A stretch of DNA of 64,000 nucleotides. Origin: Siphonodentalium dalli (Eukaryota > Mollusca > Scaphopoda > Gadilida > Siphonodentaliidae). Position numbers and translations under genes: made by a program. The notes beneath the pieces were generated by a model. It saw only the letters and a list, made by a program, of their open reading frames with translations, was not told where the DNA came from and searched no databases. The stretch spans positions 64,183,897-64,247,896 of the forward strand of contig CP136063.1 of NCBI GenBank assembly GCA_032622095.1. The letters are read 5' to 3'. Shown here one piece after another: positions 1 to 11,852 of the stretch (positions are counted from its first letter, which is position 1; each line of letters opens with the position of its first letter).

Positions 1-890
1 TACATTATATGTTTTCTTTGCAAGAACCAAATGGCATATTTTGCTTACATTTGTTATGAACTGCCTTGGGTGACAGGAATTCAGATTTGTGAAATGGGAT
101 CACAAACTCAAATAAGGGCAGAGACAGGGATATAACTATTCACTCCATAGTAATTCTTAAAACATGTTTGCAAGAATTAGTTGGCTTATTTAGCATGGAA
201 TGTTCTTGTTTGACTGGAATTCAGATTTGATAAAATGGGGTCACCAGGTCAAATATACGGTTCTTGCTGATCGAAATTATACATTTTCACGACTTTTTGA
301 CAGTTAAAACGCAATTTTGAGGCATCTAGGTGATAATTCGATTAGTTTTTTTCGATCCCATAACAATCTGTGGCACAAATGAGCGTGTTAATAACGAAAC
401 ATTCATTGTGCGAGTCATAACAACGACAATAACCGCGATTTTTGATTATTGTTTGGGTTCTCTCCCGATCGATTCGGTTCTATCCCCATTAATCGTTCTA
501 TACGGGTAAAACTATTGCTAATATTTGTCATGGTACATGGTTCAAACTGCCAATTTTGTGAAAGTATACAAAGATAAACACAACAAACTATGCAGTAAGT
601 TGAAATTTGCACCACTTGTCATTAATTTCGACGAATTACACTGCCTTTCTATGCTTATCCAATAAGCTGTGTTACGCCTATCAAAATTCACAAAGTCGCC
701 AGCTAGTTTGAAAAATAACGCGTTTTGCAGGCCCGACATTTCCATGAGTCAACAGCCGGTTAACAATAGTGAAATTTCATTGAGCTGGACTTCGTAAAGC
801 GTGAGCGTAGACGGGATATATAGAGTTATCTTCTTCTAGCTATCTAAACGTCCGTTTAGGACAACCTCGTGTTGCGAGTAATATCCGCAC
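1..890. other. Non-coding stretch, nothing recognised
   Basis: Only short open frames without family signatures are present. No tandem repeat, terminal inverted repeat or RNA gene was recognised. It lies downstream (in its own orientation) of the decayed minus-strand LINE. Confidence 0.5.
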
Positions 891-3033
891 TTAACTGTGG
901 TCTATACATATGTACAGACTAAAATAATACTTAGATAAAACAAAGATTTGGCGGAGACGTGCAGATTCAGCATTCGCAGATGTATTAATTTTATAAAAGT
1001 TACTTTTTGCAGACAGTGTTCTGTATCGTACACAATGAAGGTAGCAACAGAGGTCGGATGAATGATGATGGTCATCAATAGTGTGGATATCAGCAGTCTC
1101 TACGCCAGGTAGTGATGAAGGATCTGGCAGGAATTGTACTTTTATTTCATCTGTACACAGTTTGAATTCAGAAGTGAATATACTCTGATAACATTCAGCT
1201 ACTAGAGCTAGGGAGTGTCCGATCTCTGACATGTTGTAAATATGTACAGTGCAGTAGAAAGTGGTGTATGGTTTCAGATTCATCATTACACAGCAAGCAT
1301 ATATCAGAATTTGAGTTTTTATTGTATCGCTGTTGGCGTATACCTAGTGAGTATGTAGTAAAGTTTGTCACGAGGCGAAGTTTGGTTGATAGTTTGTAAC
1401 AGGATCGATGTTGCTCACTGCGGGTCTTCAGAAGCTGGTTGACTATCCCATGATTATACGAATATGAATTAAAATAAAGTACTGTAGAAAGCAGCTTCAG
1501 CGACAATCCGATATTTCCAGTACAATTTAACTGCTTTCTTCACTAGATGTTTCCATTCCTCTTTGCTGTGTGGTGATGTTAGTTCCTCATATATGCACGA
1601 TAAATCATATATTTTAGAAATAGCTTTCTGACCTCTGAGAACCAACTATTGCTGTTGACATCTTTAAGTAGAAGTTGACGATGGGCGAGTGTTATATTCA
1701 ATGTCAGGTTGTCTACAAACATTGTTGAATGAAACAAGTACTTTTTTGTCGATTTGTCCCTGAATTGGTAAAAGTCCCGATAAAATATATATGTCTGCAA
1801 CTGCATTTGATAGTATTAAAATCTGTTTGATAAATTTATTTTGGAAGCATTCCAATAATTTCACATGCTTCGGAGATGGAATTAAAACTTCACATCCATA
1901 AGATAAAACAGGCGCTACATAAATATTAAATAGATGTATACATGTTTGATGATCCAGGCCATTCTCACCATGGAATCCAAGAGGCATAAGAACATAAGCA
2001 GTCCGACGAGCCTTTTTGATATTGTTTCCAGGAGAGTTTTATTGATAGATGTTGCACGAATAATTCCTAAATGTGAGGATGAGTCAACATTGGGCATATT
2101 TATGTTGTCAATAGTGAAGGATTCAACTGGATGCTTCTTCTTTCCACGTTGGGATACTTTGATAATGACATTCTTCTTAGGTTGGAGCAAATACCGATGT
2201 TCTCTGTTATACTGGTATACCACATTAATGAGAGTTTGTAGATCAGTGACGTTTGAGCTCACAAGGGCAATATCACCAGGTGTTGATCAGATAAACGTTG
2301 TAGGAGATCATTAATATAAAGTTTGTAAAGATCGGCCGCACCCCTTGTAATATTTGGAAACTTGCAGATTTCTTGGATGCCCATTTTACGACAAAAGAAC
2401 AGTCAGAATGAAGATCATCAACAATAGACCATGACTTTTGTGTTGTAGTCAGATGTAATAAAAGTTTTCCGAAGAAGAATTTCTTTACAAACAACGTCAA
2501 AAGCTGACTTGACATCGAGTAAGGCAATATGTACATCTGTTTTGTTGTCATATTGCTCCCTGATTGCTTTCTCTAACAAGAGTGCACCATATTTTAAAGG
2601 AGAAGCATTTGCTGTGAAACCTCTTTGTAAAGGTGATTGTTCAGGAAAAGTGTATTTCCTTAGCTCGTCACGAATGATAACTTCAATAATTTTAAGCAGG
2701 ATAGGTAGCAGTAATTCCTCTGTAATTTCAAGAATTATTTTTTTCGCCTTTGTTCTTGTAGATAGGGTTGAGAAGACCAGTTTTCAATGCAGTCGGAATA
2801 GTGTTATGCTGAAGTATCACGTTGATTAATTCAGTTAATATGAATATAAAATTGTTACTAGCATATCGAAAGTGTTCGGCAGAAAGTCCAAAAATATCCT
2901 CGGCTTTCCCTTTATTTAGCGTTGAAATTGAATGGTTCACTTTCTGAATATCAACCACTAATGCTGTCTTCTCAGTCCTAGAAGCTTTGATTGCACAAGG
3001 CCTGGGCCTTGGTTTCCCCCAACTGCATGACAC
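891..3033 (-). mobile_element. Decayed APE-type LINE: reverse transcriptase and C-terminal zinc-knuckle relic
   Basis: Read from 3033 down to 891, frames in succession give one reverse transcriptase. An N-terminal block (about 2730-3033) reads KGKAEDIFGLSAEHF. About 2480-2720 holds ITEELLLPILL, SPLQRGFTANASPLK and the first catalytic Asp in ALLDVKSAFDVV. Then come ILQGVR and the thumb region HLGIIRATSINKTL, GFHGENGLDHQTC and IYVAPVLSYGCEVL. A C-terminal C-x2-C..H-x4-C knuckle (CLLCNDE...HHFLLHC) follows near 1240-1300, and a tail down to about 960. Several frameshifts separate the blocks, and the usual (Y/A)DD motif reads PGD just before IALVSSN. The endonuclease and ORF1 are missing. Seen: the motifs and frame breaks. 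Known: this order is that of APE-type non-LTR retrotransposons. Inference: a dead, 5'-truncated copy. Confidence 0.85.
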
Positions 3034-4851
3034 ATTATAGCTCTAGATTGTATACAATTCTGACGTGAATTGATCAGTAGCCTTTGATTGGCCACCATGT
3101 AAACCGGGGGAGAAACTCAGGATACATGGGCCCAGTCAGAAAATGTGGATATCTGAACCTGAAAATTGCAAAAAAGATATAGACTGGCTTCAAGATTCCC
3201 AAGTGTTGGAAGTTTCCAACCTGGCGCCCCCACCCCACAAGATTGGAAATGTTCCCAACAGATGGAGAGAGAGATGATTTATTTTGCAAAAGAGCATACA
3301 TTATTTAATACAAAGCATACTAATTAAATGGAATTAGATTATTTGTCCATTAAACCAGTTTCTTGCCAATTGGGGGGGGGGGGGGGTAAATATGATATAG
3401 AAAACTAGATCACACCTGCTCCCTACTTCATGTCCACCCATCATGAGTTTTGGATCAAGTCTATTTGTATATGTCAAATATGGTTGATCACATGTTTAAA
3501 GTGTAGTGCAAATGTTAGTCTCAAAACGACAAAATCCCCACTATTAAATTGTTGTCAAATCAAATTAAGAGAACAATTTCAACATATTGTTGGTGTTAAA
3601 TTTCAAACCAATCTATTGTAAGATAAGAAATTTGTAACTGTTGAACATTTTGACCAAAGTTGGGATAGATACCAATTAAGCACCCCCTCCCACCCCCCCC
3701 ACCACCCCAATCACGTCATAACCTATAAGTGATTCAGTTGAATGTGATTTCATAAGTTATATTCATGCCTGGGCGACAAACATGTGTAAATGTCCCTCAT
3801 GCGGACTTCAGAGGAGGAAATATGATGGCGCTGCATGGCATTGAAATATTGTCACACCTGGATCTTTCAATAATGCCCAGATTAAGTAAATGAATATAAC
3901 ATATTATATTCTCTTGAGGGTAGATTTATATTACCATTGGTCATTTATATAGGCGGGCATGATTATGATACTTTACTCATCGGGACTTTCAATATTTTCT
4001 TTCTGCCTATTAATGTCACTTAATCTCCCGTATTAGGTATTTATTGTGTTATTTATTAATATACCTGTTGTATTATGCAAATTACATAAGCTACAGTCAT
4101 TATCTGGTTTAAACTGTCAGATACACAAGACGATTTTCGGACCCAAGTGCAGAAATCGTTCGAATAAATCTCATGGACAGAACCGTCACAGCCATGATCG
4201 GTTTGAAATAGAACCGTAACACGCACCCGTGTTGATTACGAGGTCACAGCTCCAAATTATCAACCCCTATCGGGATACTTTCTCAGCTATTTTACAAAAG
4301 AATAACACGGGTACACTTTATAGTCAGTGTTTGTCTTCAGAATGCGTTTCATATTTTATACGCCACGAAAAACCAAGAAATTGCGTCCACGTGGCTTGGT
4401 TTTCAGTGGTAACATGTTGATATTTACGCATTAACTCGCTAATACCGAGTTAATTGTGGTCTAGATTTCAGGTTTCGATAACACGGAACTTCTGCAGCAT
4501 CTGTTCGTTCAGGAAAGTTTACTATATTCAAGATATCTATAATTATGCGTGATTTTGTCACAAAATTGATTATTTTCAATCATCAGGAACCGTAACAAAT
4601 CAGGCAAGAACCATCACACTACCGGCGATAGAACGATTTCCGATGTAACAGTTCCTACACAGTGCTCCCAAGTGTGCAATATGACATTTCATATTGGACT
4701 CTGTGACGTCACTTGAAGATGTAATTCTAATCGAAGCGGAGTAACTCTATTGGTAAATGAATCGTGAAATTGTGATGCGCGCGCATCATTTTGGTGGATT
4801 TACCATTTAGCAGACGTTTCACTTCCTCATTCTATTTATGTTTTCACTTCC
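3034..4851. other. Intergenic stretch upstream of the first Crypton-type gene
   Basis: No coding region was recognised. It holds a G tract of about 19 bases near 3369-3387, a C-rich stretch near 3685-3710, and a perfect CRE-like palindrome TGACGTCA at 4704-4711, about 150 bp before the first exon. No TATA box is obvious. Promoter function is inference from position only. Confidence 0.4.
4704..4711. promoter_or_regulatory. CRE-like palindrome TGACGTCA
   Basis: Perfect 8-bp match to the CREB/ATF consensus, 141-175 bp before the two candidate start codons (4852, 4879) of the Crypton-type gene. An 8-mer can occur by chance, so its role is unproven. Confidence 0.25.
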
Positions 4852-5289
4852 GTGTTTTCCGTGAGGCTATTTGAAATCATGCTTTCTGAGGGTGAAATAA
4901 AGCAATTTGTTGAAGATCAAGTGCCGAAAAACACCAAAGTAAAACACAAAAGTGATATTGGAGTATTCAACAGATGGATGACCGCTACTGCGGGCGAAAA
5001 CCGTCCATTTTGGGAAATTTCTGCACCGGACTTAGACAAATTGTTGTCGCAGTTTTATTTGACTGTAACTAAGCCAGGTGGCGAAGAATACGAACCATGC
5101 TCGCTTCAGAATTACACCTACAGCATTGATCGGCAGCTCGGTAAGGAAAATTATGGCAAAAGCATAAAGAATTCCGAAGAATTTGAGAGCAGTAGGAAGG
5201 TACTGGCCGCCAAGTTAAAACAGCTGAAATCAGTGGGCAAGGGCAGGAAACCAAATCAGACTGAGCCACTCGATTCTGAGGAAGAAGAG
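4852..5289 (+). pseudogene. Exon 1 of Crypton-type gene (N-terminal domain)
   Basis: It encodes 146 codons and ends in phase 0 at an acidic run (DSEEEE) followed by the donor GTAGGT at 5290. Residues TKVKHKSDIGVFNRWM and the ..LSQFYLTV.. block match the helical N-terminal part of DUF3504 proteins. This exon shows no internal stop. Confidence 0.8.
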
Positions 5290-5796
5290 GTAGGTTTTTA
5301 TTTTTTTGCAATTAATTATTAGCAATTCGAAATATCACGTCATTGTTGTAGCTCAGGTTGATCGCTGCACAGAAGTCAGAACCATAATATTTTGACACCC
5401 ATTCAGAGTCAGAGTCAGAGTCAGTCTCAAAGCAATGGAGAGTCAGAATGTGATTATTATAATGACTACACTACACTCTACACTACAGGTAGTACAGCAC
5501 GGGATCATTGTAATGAAATACACAGGTGAAAATGAGTTAATTTTTCATCCAAACCAACTGAAAAACCATATTGTATAAATCATTTTTATTAAATGTGTAA
5601 ATTTGTACTATAGTATGTGTAATTATATCACAGTTAATTCCCACAAGTTTTATATCATCTCTAATAGTAATAGTATTACTCTATGCAAAAGACAGAAAAT
5701 TCATGTTGAGATTTATGGCAATACTAATCACATTAACGTAATCAAACTATTTCCTCGAACAGTACGCTGATATTGTATTAAAATATTAAATTGCAG
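5290..5796 (+). other. Intron 1 of Crypton-type gene
   Basis: GTAGGT donor and TTGCAG acceptor. It contains a short CAGAGT microsatellite near 5403-5425 and is otherwise AT-rich unique sequence. Confidence 0.7.
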
Positions 5797-6092
5797 GTGC
5801 TGTGGTAAAAGGGCTTGATGGGATCATCAAATCCGACAAGTCTGACGAATGCAATATGGTGGCGGAATAATTTCTTCGGACTGCGAGGAAGAGACGAACA
5901 CAGAAAGCTCACCTGGGGGGATATAACGATTGGAACAAAAGTTGATGGGAAGCGCTATATGGCTTATGAGGAACGAGACACAAAAACCAGGAAACACCCG
6001 TCACAAGATCGTGCTTTCTCACCAAGAGTATACGAGACACCTCAGCAGCCAGAGAGATGCCCAGTTAGTATGCTCCTGGAGTATACACACAG
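5797..6092 (+). pseudogene. Exon 2 of Crypton-type gene (first catalytic Arg), premature stop
   Basis: It follows the acceptor at 5796 in phase 0: GTG CTG TGG TAA. The TAA at 5806-5808 stops translation; related proteins have WEKG here, so a GAA to TAA change is likely. The rest reads SSNPTSLTNAIWW and GLRGRDEHRKLTWGDI and ends in phase 2 at ..CACAG before GTAATT. Confidence 0.8.
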
Positions 6093-7260
6093 GTAATTAC
6101 TTATTTTATATATATTGGAGAGGGCTGTAAACCATGGGAAAACTTCGTGTCAAAATACTGCTTTGTGTTCAGTCTCAGGTGAATTTATTTAATATGAGAG
6201 CTTATTTATAACAGGTTTATGCATGCACACCTGGTACACATATGTTCACATGTGTCGGATTATGTGACATTTTTCTGCAAAAATTATTTTCTCTAGCTGT
6301 CTACACAAGAATAAAAATATGCAACAGTTGAATAAATAAATTGGTATATCTATATGCATGGTAGATTATTGTATTGACTAAAATTGTAAACAGTATGTAT
6401 CAATTGACAATTCTTCTAATACCATCATAGATACCGTTATACATGGATGAATGAAGAGGGGATCAGATAACAAGTATATAAATTGTTTGTATACGTCTTC
6501 TCCCCTCTGATTGTAATCGTTGAGTGCTCACAAGGTAAAAAATGAAAAAGTTCGAACAAAATAAAACAAAACACAAAACCAAACAAAACAAACACAAATA
6601 AAAACAAAAGAAAGCAATAAAAAACAAAAACAACAACACTCAAAAAAAACAAAAACAAAGCAATTGAAAAAAAACAAGAACAAAACAAATACAACAAAAC
6701 TGGGTGGTAACAAGATAAAAAAAAGAAAAAGTTGCAACAAAAGAAAACAAAACACAAAAGCAAACAAAACAAAACAAAAATAAAAAAACAGAAACGAAAA
6801 CCAAAACAAATACAACAAAACTGGGTGGTAACAAGGGTGAAAAAGAAAAAGTTGCAACAAAAGAAAACTAAACACAAAACCAAACAAAACAAAACCAAAA
6901 TAAAAAAACAGAAACGAAAACAAAACAAAGCAATTAAAAAAAAACATGAACAAAACCAAAACCAAAACAACAAAACTGACAAAAATAAAACAAAAACAAA
7001 ACAAAGCAATAAAAAAACAACAACAAAACAAAACAGGAGAGGTGCACATCTGCATTATTACCATCCTGGTGATATGCATGTAATACCCGGAAGAAAATAA
7101 TAGTGGATTAACACAGGATAGTGAGGCTATCGTATTGTGTGGTACTGCTCATAAATTATCTTTTTCAGATACTTACTAAAGCCATGACACTGATCCACAG
7201 TCCACACCTGGTTCTGTGAACTTTGCAAAATAATTGAAAAAAATCACTCTTATTTTTCAG
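6093..7260 (+). other. Intron 2 of Crypton-type gene, with A/C-rich low-complexity block
   Basis: Donor GTAATT, acceptor TTTTTCAG at 7260. The intron holds a long AAAAC-type low-complexity block (see separate entry). No gene is seen inside; open frames there are artefacts of base composition. Confidence 0.7.
6540..7040. repeat. AAAAC/AACAAA low-complexity block with ~120-bp higher-order repeat
   Basis: About 500 bp made almost wholly of A and C on the plus strand. A phrase 'caaaactgggtggtaacaag' recurs at about 6693 and 6814, and 'gttgcaacaaaagaaaac' at about 6731 and 6851. So a unit of about 120 bp has been duplicated within the microsatellite. Confidence 0.8.
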
Positions 7261-7828
7261 GCGACCAGTTGCGATGACACAGCCAGACTCTCCTTTTTAT
7301 TTGGCTCTCAGATACCCACACGAAGGATTTACTGGCTCAAGTGATTGGAGTCCATTCTCTTGGGAATATCATGAAGAAGATGGCAGAGCAGGGTGGAATT
7401 CCAGGTCGTAAAACTAACCACAGCGGAAGAAAAACTACTGTTAAACGACTACGAGAGGCTGATTTTGACAATGTGGATATAATACAGTTGACAGGACACA
7501 AACGAGTACAGTACAGTAACTATCAAAAAACATGTCAGAAACACTAACCCATCCAACAAATGTTGCTAGTACTAGTAGTGCTGAAAGTGGACAGGACAAT
7601 TTCAATGCTCTGTTTGATGAAGGGATAAATTTCAGTGATGTTATTCGTGACATTGAGGAATTTGAACGCAATTTGCCTAAACCTGTTGAAAGTGAGAAGG
7701 AAAATTGTATGCCAACCAATACAAGTACATGTAATACATGTAGTCCACAGAATCAGAAACACCCCTTATTTGCTGGATCTACTGTAAATGGTGGTGTGTT
7801 TAACATAAACATTCAGATTCAAAAGTAG
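7261..7828 (+). pseudogene. Exon 3 of Crypton-type gene (H-x-x-R, His, Tyr and C-terminal tail), frameshifted
   Basis: It begins in phase with exon 2 as ..RRPVAMTQPDSPFYLAL, then shifts frame near 7335-7345 to GVHSLGNIMKKMAEQGG. TNHSGRKT and LTGHKRVQ..NY supply the last catalytic residues. A second shift near 7530 moves into MSETLTHPTN and a low-complexity tail ending NINIQIQK, stop at 7826-7828. Confidence 0.8.
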
Positions 7829-8223
7829 TAAAATGCTGTCATATAGGGAATGTTGGGTCCAAATTTTTAAACTGGTTTCACCAACATTTCCAACTGGAGT
7901 GAAATTTGATTTGCATCTCTATTTTTCAACTTGATCTCCACAAAGAGGGTAATATGGTTTGTACTCCTATCCTATACATACCCCCTTGCCCGTTGGGGTT
8001 TTGCAACTGAGTTGAAAAGTGGAGCTGCAAAAAGGTTTCTAGATTCCCATTAAAAACCTAAAATTGGGCTAAATTGCAGTGGGAAATGTCAAAATTTTAC
8101 TGATGTTCCCACTACATAAATGAGGGGTCGCCGGGTCCGTGGGGAGTTTACATGTACATCCTCTAATTATACAATAATTTTATTCCAAAATTTTTGGTAA
8201 ATATACAGATGGATAATAAAAAT
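7829..8223. other. Spacer after Crypton-type gene
   Basis: AT-rich, no gene or repeat recognised apart from a short C/G-rich patch near 7978-8000. Confidence 0.4.
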
Positions 8224-8391
8224 GTTATTATACAATGGTGTGTACAATATGAGTTTTTTCTTGTACTCATCCAGGTTGTGGTGAAAAGTCATATTGGACT
8301 CGACACTGCGTGTCTCGTCCAATATGACTTTTCACCACAACCTGGACTCGTACAAGAAAAACTCATATTGTACACAACATTGTATAATAAC
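8224..8391. repeat. Foldback (hairpin) MITE, ~80-bp arms
   Basis: GTTATTATACAATG at the left end is the exact reverse complement of CATTGTATAATAAC at the right end. Between them, 'gttgtggtgaaaagtcatat' pairs with 'atatgacttttcaccacaac'. The arms are nearly identical, with a loop of about 10 bases (centre about 8308). The whole 168 bp could fold into one long hairpin. Confidence 0.85.
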
Positions 8392-10199
8392 TTTGTAATA
8401 TCGGTGGTCATGCAGGCATACATAAAAGCTAATATGCACATTTTCCTTTTTGGTATTACTATAGGCTCTAGGCCTACTAGTTGATGCTGGTTGATGTCTG
8501 AAAAAAAGATAAATTTAATTTTGTGTAATTTTTTATTCTATTATAGGCCCTAACACTGGCCCTAGTTATTTTTTGTTGTCATTCCAGGTGATTCAACATA
8601 TTTTGCATCTACTCACACAGATGTACAGGCTGGGTTATAAATATACCAATATAATCACATCATATTCTACCTTTGCTGATTGCTTAAAGTTCAATTTAGT
8701 TGAGATTATCGCTGATTACTGATGATTATCGCATAACTATCAGTCAAGAAAATATTTGTCTTGCACATGTTTGTAAACAGGAAGTAACATTTAATTTGGT
8801 CTTTCAAAGAAGGGACCAATATAGAGCGGTTGGTCATTTTTACAGAGGGGACCAACATAAAGCTTTGGGGTTTTGGGGTGTGTGTCTAAAATGTTATGAA
8901 AAACAAATGCAAGAAATGGTGGGTGGGTGTAAAAAAAATGCCAATGTAAACCCCCCCCCACGACTCGCAACTGTTTTACGCCCACCCCTGCTTAAAACAT
9001 ATTTAAATGTTTTTAAAAAGGTACATGTGAGGTTGGAAATTTTTACCAATTGAGAAAGTTTGAGGTTTCGGTTGTGAAATTATAACATAAGAAGGTGCGC
9101 AAAACATGTACGAATCCAGTTGGGGAGGACTTGTTATGAGCTGGAATGGGGGGGGGGGGGGTGATTGGTAGTGCACATTTTGTCATTTCAAGGTGAATAT
9201 TCACCGATCTACATACAAAAGCCTCTCTAGTCACATGTCCTGTTTAGAACTACTTTTAAAGAGATTATGACAAGTTCTGACTGTTGTGGGCGCCAGAGTC
9301 TCAGTCGTTTCAGTCTTCATAGCCAGGTGAGCTACACCACAGTCCTTGACTGTCTTGTTTTGACCGCCTTCGCTAATTTAAGTCACAAAACACCACGAAC
9401 TGAAGGGCTATACTCTCAATTTTAACTAAGTGTGTGGACAAAGGGTGTTTACATCAGGAAGTAAACAGTTTATATGGATGGGTTGGTTCCTGTATAACGG
9501 GAGTCCGGGACAATTTGCAATAATCTGCTAACAATAACGAAAGGCGATTTTTCAGTCCTGAACAAGTTACAAACTAAAAAGATATGCTATACGTATAAAT
9601 ACAGGGTGTTGGGGGGGGGGCTATTGGACCAGGAAATATACAATTACTATGGATGGGTTCGTTCGCGAAAGTCTGCGGCACCTTACAAAAAACGAGCGGC
9701 AAATAATAAAGTTGTTATAAAAAAATATAAACGTGTTTGGGTGGGTGGGGGGGGGGGGGGGGGGGGGGGGGTAGCTAAAATCTAGTATCTCGCAAACCGT
9801 TGAAACTTTTTGTTAATGTCTTTCTACATATGCCTCTCAGATAAGTGCTACACGATATGGATTAAATGTTTCGGCATTGTTGTAATATCCATTTGAATTA
9901 TAAAAGAGCGATTTTTCGGCAAAAAATAAATGTGTTAGCTCCAAAATGGCAGGAAATCATATTAACCAACACGTTTTTTATCCTGAAATCTAGAGCTCGT
10001 TTTCGATTTGGCCGCTGCACTAATATCCCAGATGTCACACAATATCACAGATTTATGAAAGTATAACTAACGTTTATTATTATTATTATTATTAACGTGT
10101 CAATATGGAACTATATTTTCCCACGGTGTTACTATAACGCGGCTCGAGCATTGTAGCCCAACTTGGCGGTTCAAACAATTTACTGCGATGATCAAGCGG
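8392..10199. other. Non-coding stretch with poly-G tracts and one dispersed repeat
   Basis: No gene is supported. G tracts occur at about 9149-9161, 9609-9619 and 9742-9771; the last is over 25 G long, with near-G flanks. A dispersed repeat (9247-9362) is listed separately. An (ATT)n run lies at about 10076-10094 in like sequence just downstream. Confidence 0.4.
9247..9362 (+). repeat. Dispersed ~115-bp repeat, inverted copy at 26754-26870
   Basis: The block containing CTGACTGTTGTGG, CCAGAGTC and TTGACTGTCT reads as the reverse complement of 26754-26870, with moderate divergence. No termini or family could be recognised. Confidence 0.6.
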
Positions 10200-10505
10200 G
10201 TCATATATTGGTTACTATTTTAGAAGAGACCGTTCATGTGACATCGGATAGCGACAGAGATTATTAGAGTTCTTCCATTGTGACGTCCCGAACGTCAAAT
10301 GTCACATAGTCATAAGCGTTAATGAGTCTAACGTTTATTTATGACAAAATTGCACAATACAATCTCTTGTCTCTATAACGACTATTGGTCATTATACTAG
10401 ATCAACTATCACACATGTTTATACCAGAACATATTCGAAATATAACCAATATTAACCGATAGAAGACTTTTTCGATATTTGATTCATATATTTTATTTTA
10501 TACTC
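10200..10505 (-). repeat. Degenerate copy of the TTAA MITE family
   Basis: The stretch 'gttaatgagtctaacg..atttatgacaaaattgcacaat' and the later 'ttaaccgatagaag' match, in reverse orientation, the interior and arm of the MITE at 19062-19557. The ends are too decayed to place. Confidence 0.55.
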
Positions 10506-10581
10506 AGGAAACATTTAAAACTAATTAAAACATTATCCACATTTAATGGAAGAAATCAGTCGTTTACTACTGGTAATTTAA

Positions 10582-10913
10582 ATGCACGTTTCTCGTAAGT
10601 CCATGTCGGTACGAAATTCTATGAGTACGCGAGCGAACAAAATGTCTAAAGGCCTGCCAAATCTAATCGCCCAACACACATATCCATTGTACGGAACCCG
10701 TTTTAAAACATGTTATCTTATCAATCTTTTGTCATTTTTCAAGCCTATAACTAAGAAAGGAACTTGACGTTTTTTGTTGACAGTGCTCTTGTCGGCTGTA
10801 AGGCTGGTTTTGTTTATTATATTGATATTATTATCACATCCAATTCAAGTAGCAAAGTATACCGTTCTTTGTCGAATTGAATATAAATGCGATGCTTGTG
10901 ATAAATTGTTTAG
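10582..10913 (+). pseudogene. Copy of a zinc-finger gene 5' region ending in the start of a C2H2 finger
   Basis: The segment shares blocks (GTCGGTACGAAATTCT, CGCCCAACACACATATCCAT, AAAGGAACT, TTGTTGACA, ACCGTTCTTT) with 14930-15985, 44466-44560 and 45755-46985. The last copy leads into a C2H2 zinc-finger gene. Here the sequence just after 'ccgttctttgtcg' reads EYKCDACDKLF, the first half of a C2H2 finger, before it is cut by MITE sequence. Seen: the shared blocks and the half finger. Inference: a truncated member of a local zinc-finger gene family. Confidence 0.6.
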
Positions 10914-11117
10914 ATAAAAGCCTTTCCCGACAAGGGTCTTTCAGTTCATATTTATTATTTTATACCCACGCAACTATTTCAAATTTGTTATTTAAAGAGA
11001 TAATCCATCTTTAAATGATAGAAGCCTTTCCGGACAGAGGTCTTCAGTTCATATTTATTATTGTATACCCATGCAACTATTTCAAATTTGTTATTTAAAG
11101 AGATAATCCATCTTTAA
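10914..11117 (-). repeat. Two tandem copies of a TTAA-MITE terminal arm
   Basis: A ~100-bp arm containing CCGGACAGAGGTCTTCAGTT, GCAACTATTTCAAA and AGAGATAATCCATCTTTAA occurs twice in direct order (about 10914-11015 and 11016-11117). The second copy supplies the TTAA (11114-11117) at which the 3.8-kb element begins. Confidence 0.75.
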
Positions 11118-11193
11118 GGGGATGGTAAAGTCTGGTCAAGATGGCCACTAGACCCAGTTGAGTCACATACATGATATACACATGTATGAGACT

Positions 11194-11852
11194 CAGATTG
11201 GGTCAGTAGTGGCCGGATCTGATGCTCATACCTTTTCTAATTACAGGCGACAAAGGACTCCTGGTCGCAGATTCTGCTTGGTTCTCTTATTATGGTGACA
11301 ATAAAGACAAGATTCCACCAAAAGTTCCGAAATCCGCGCCTTCATGAGCTAAAATAAAGACTTTTGTCATTTGTGCAAAAGAAATTGTTGTCTGTCTGTT
11401 TACGGAAGCGATATTTCACCACATGTTAATGCTGTTTGTCATGCGCAGTTCAATGTTTCATGATGGTCAATAAAACGTGTACTCCACCCCGAAGACGACT
11501 GTTGGAAATGTGTACTTGGAAGATATTATGGAAAAACTAAATTCTTTTGCTAAATGTTATGCTACTATGCCAATTTATTACATATGTAATAAAAATATTA
11601 CCGAAAAATTATCAACATATACTTTTTAATAGAATTGTTGCATCGAAAATATACTATTTAAAAAGTGTACTCCAAGCCAGAATGAGAAAAAGCGTAGCGA
11701 GTTAGATCATGCTTTATTACCCACTTCTACAAAATGTTGTATTATACTTTCAACAAGTTGTAGAAATATATTGGTGATATGAAGTAATTATTTTATTCAG
11801 TGAAACATAATCAGTTCTCACATTTGTCATGGTGTCAAAAAATGACATACTC
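11194..11852 (+). repeat. Left ~655-bp inverted arm of the 3.8-kb element
   Basis: It runs from CAGATTGGGTCAGTAGTGGC to AAAAAATGACATA and is the reverse complement of 12671-13323 with few changes. The match covers AT-rich and GC-rich parts alike, so it is a true duplication and not a composition effect. Confidence 0.85.

Larger units (their letters stand above)
4852..7828 (+). pseudogene. Crypton-type tyrosine recombinase gene (DUF3504, KIAA1958-like), three exons, broken
   Basis: Three exons with GT-AG introns (4852-5289, 5797-6092, 7261-7828) join to one DUF3504 protein. The N-terminal helical domain has LDKLLSQFYLTV and EYEPCSLQNYTYSIDR. The catalytic half carries the first Arg in GLRGRDEHRKL, the H-x-x-R box in TNHSGRKTTVKRL, and the final His and Tyr in LTGHKRVQYSNY. 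The tail ends GGVFNINIQIQK, then TAG. Breaks: codon 5806-5808 is TAA where relatives have Glu (VLW-stop-KGL); a frameshift near 7335-7345; another near 7530. Known: Cryptons move with a tyrosine recombinase, and vertebrate KIAA1958, QRICH1 and ZMYM2/3/4 derive from them. Inference: a dead element or a decayed host gene; all catalytic residues remain recognisable. The start may be 4852 or, more likely, 4879 (MLSEGEIKQF). No terminal repeats were seen, as expected for Cryptons. Confidence 0.85.

Noticed and set aside
6437-7100. Long Phe/Leu-rich (minus) and Lys/Gln-rich (plus) open frames
   Set aside because: They lie in the AAAAC low-complexity block inside an intron; composition alone explains them.
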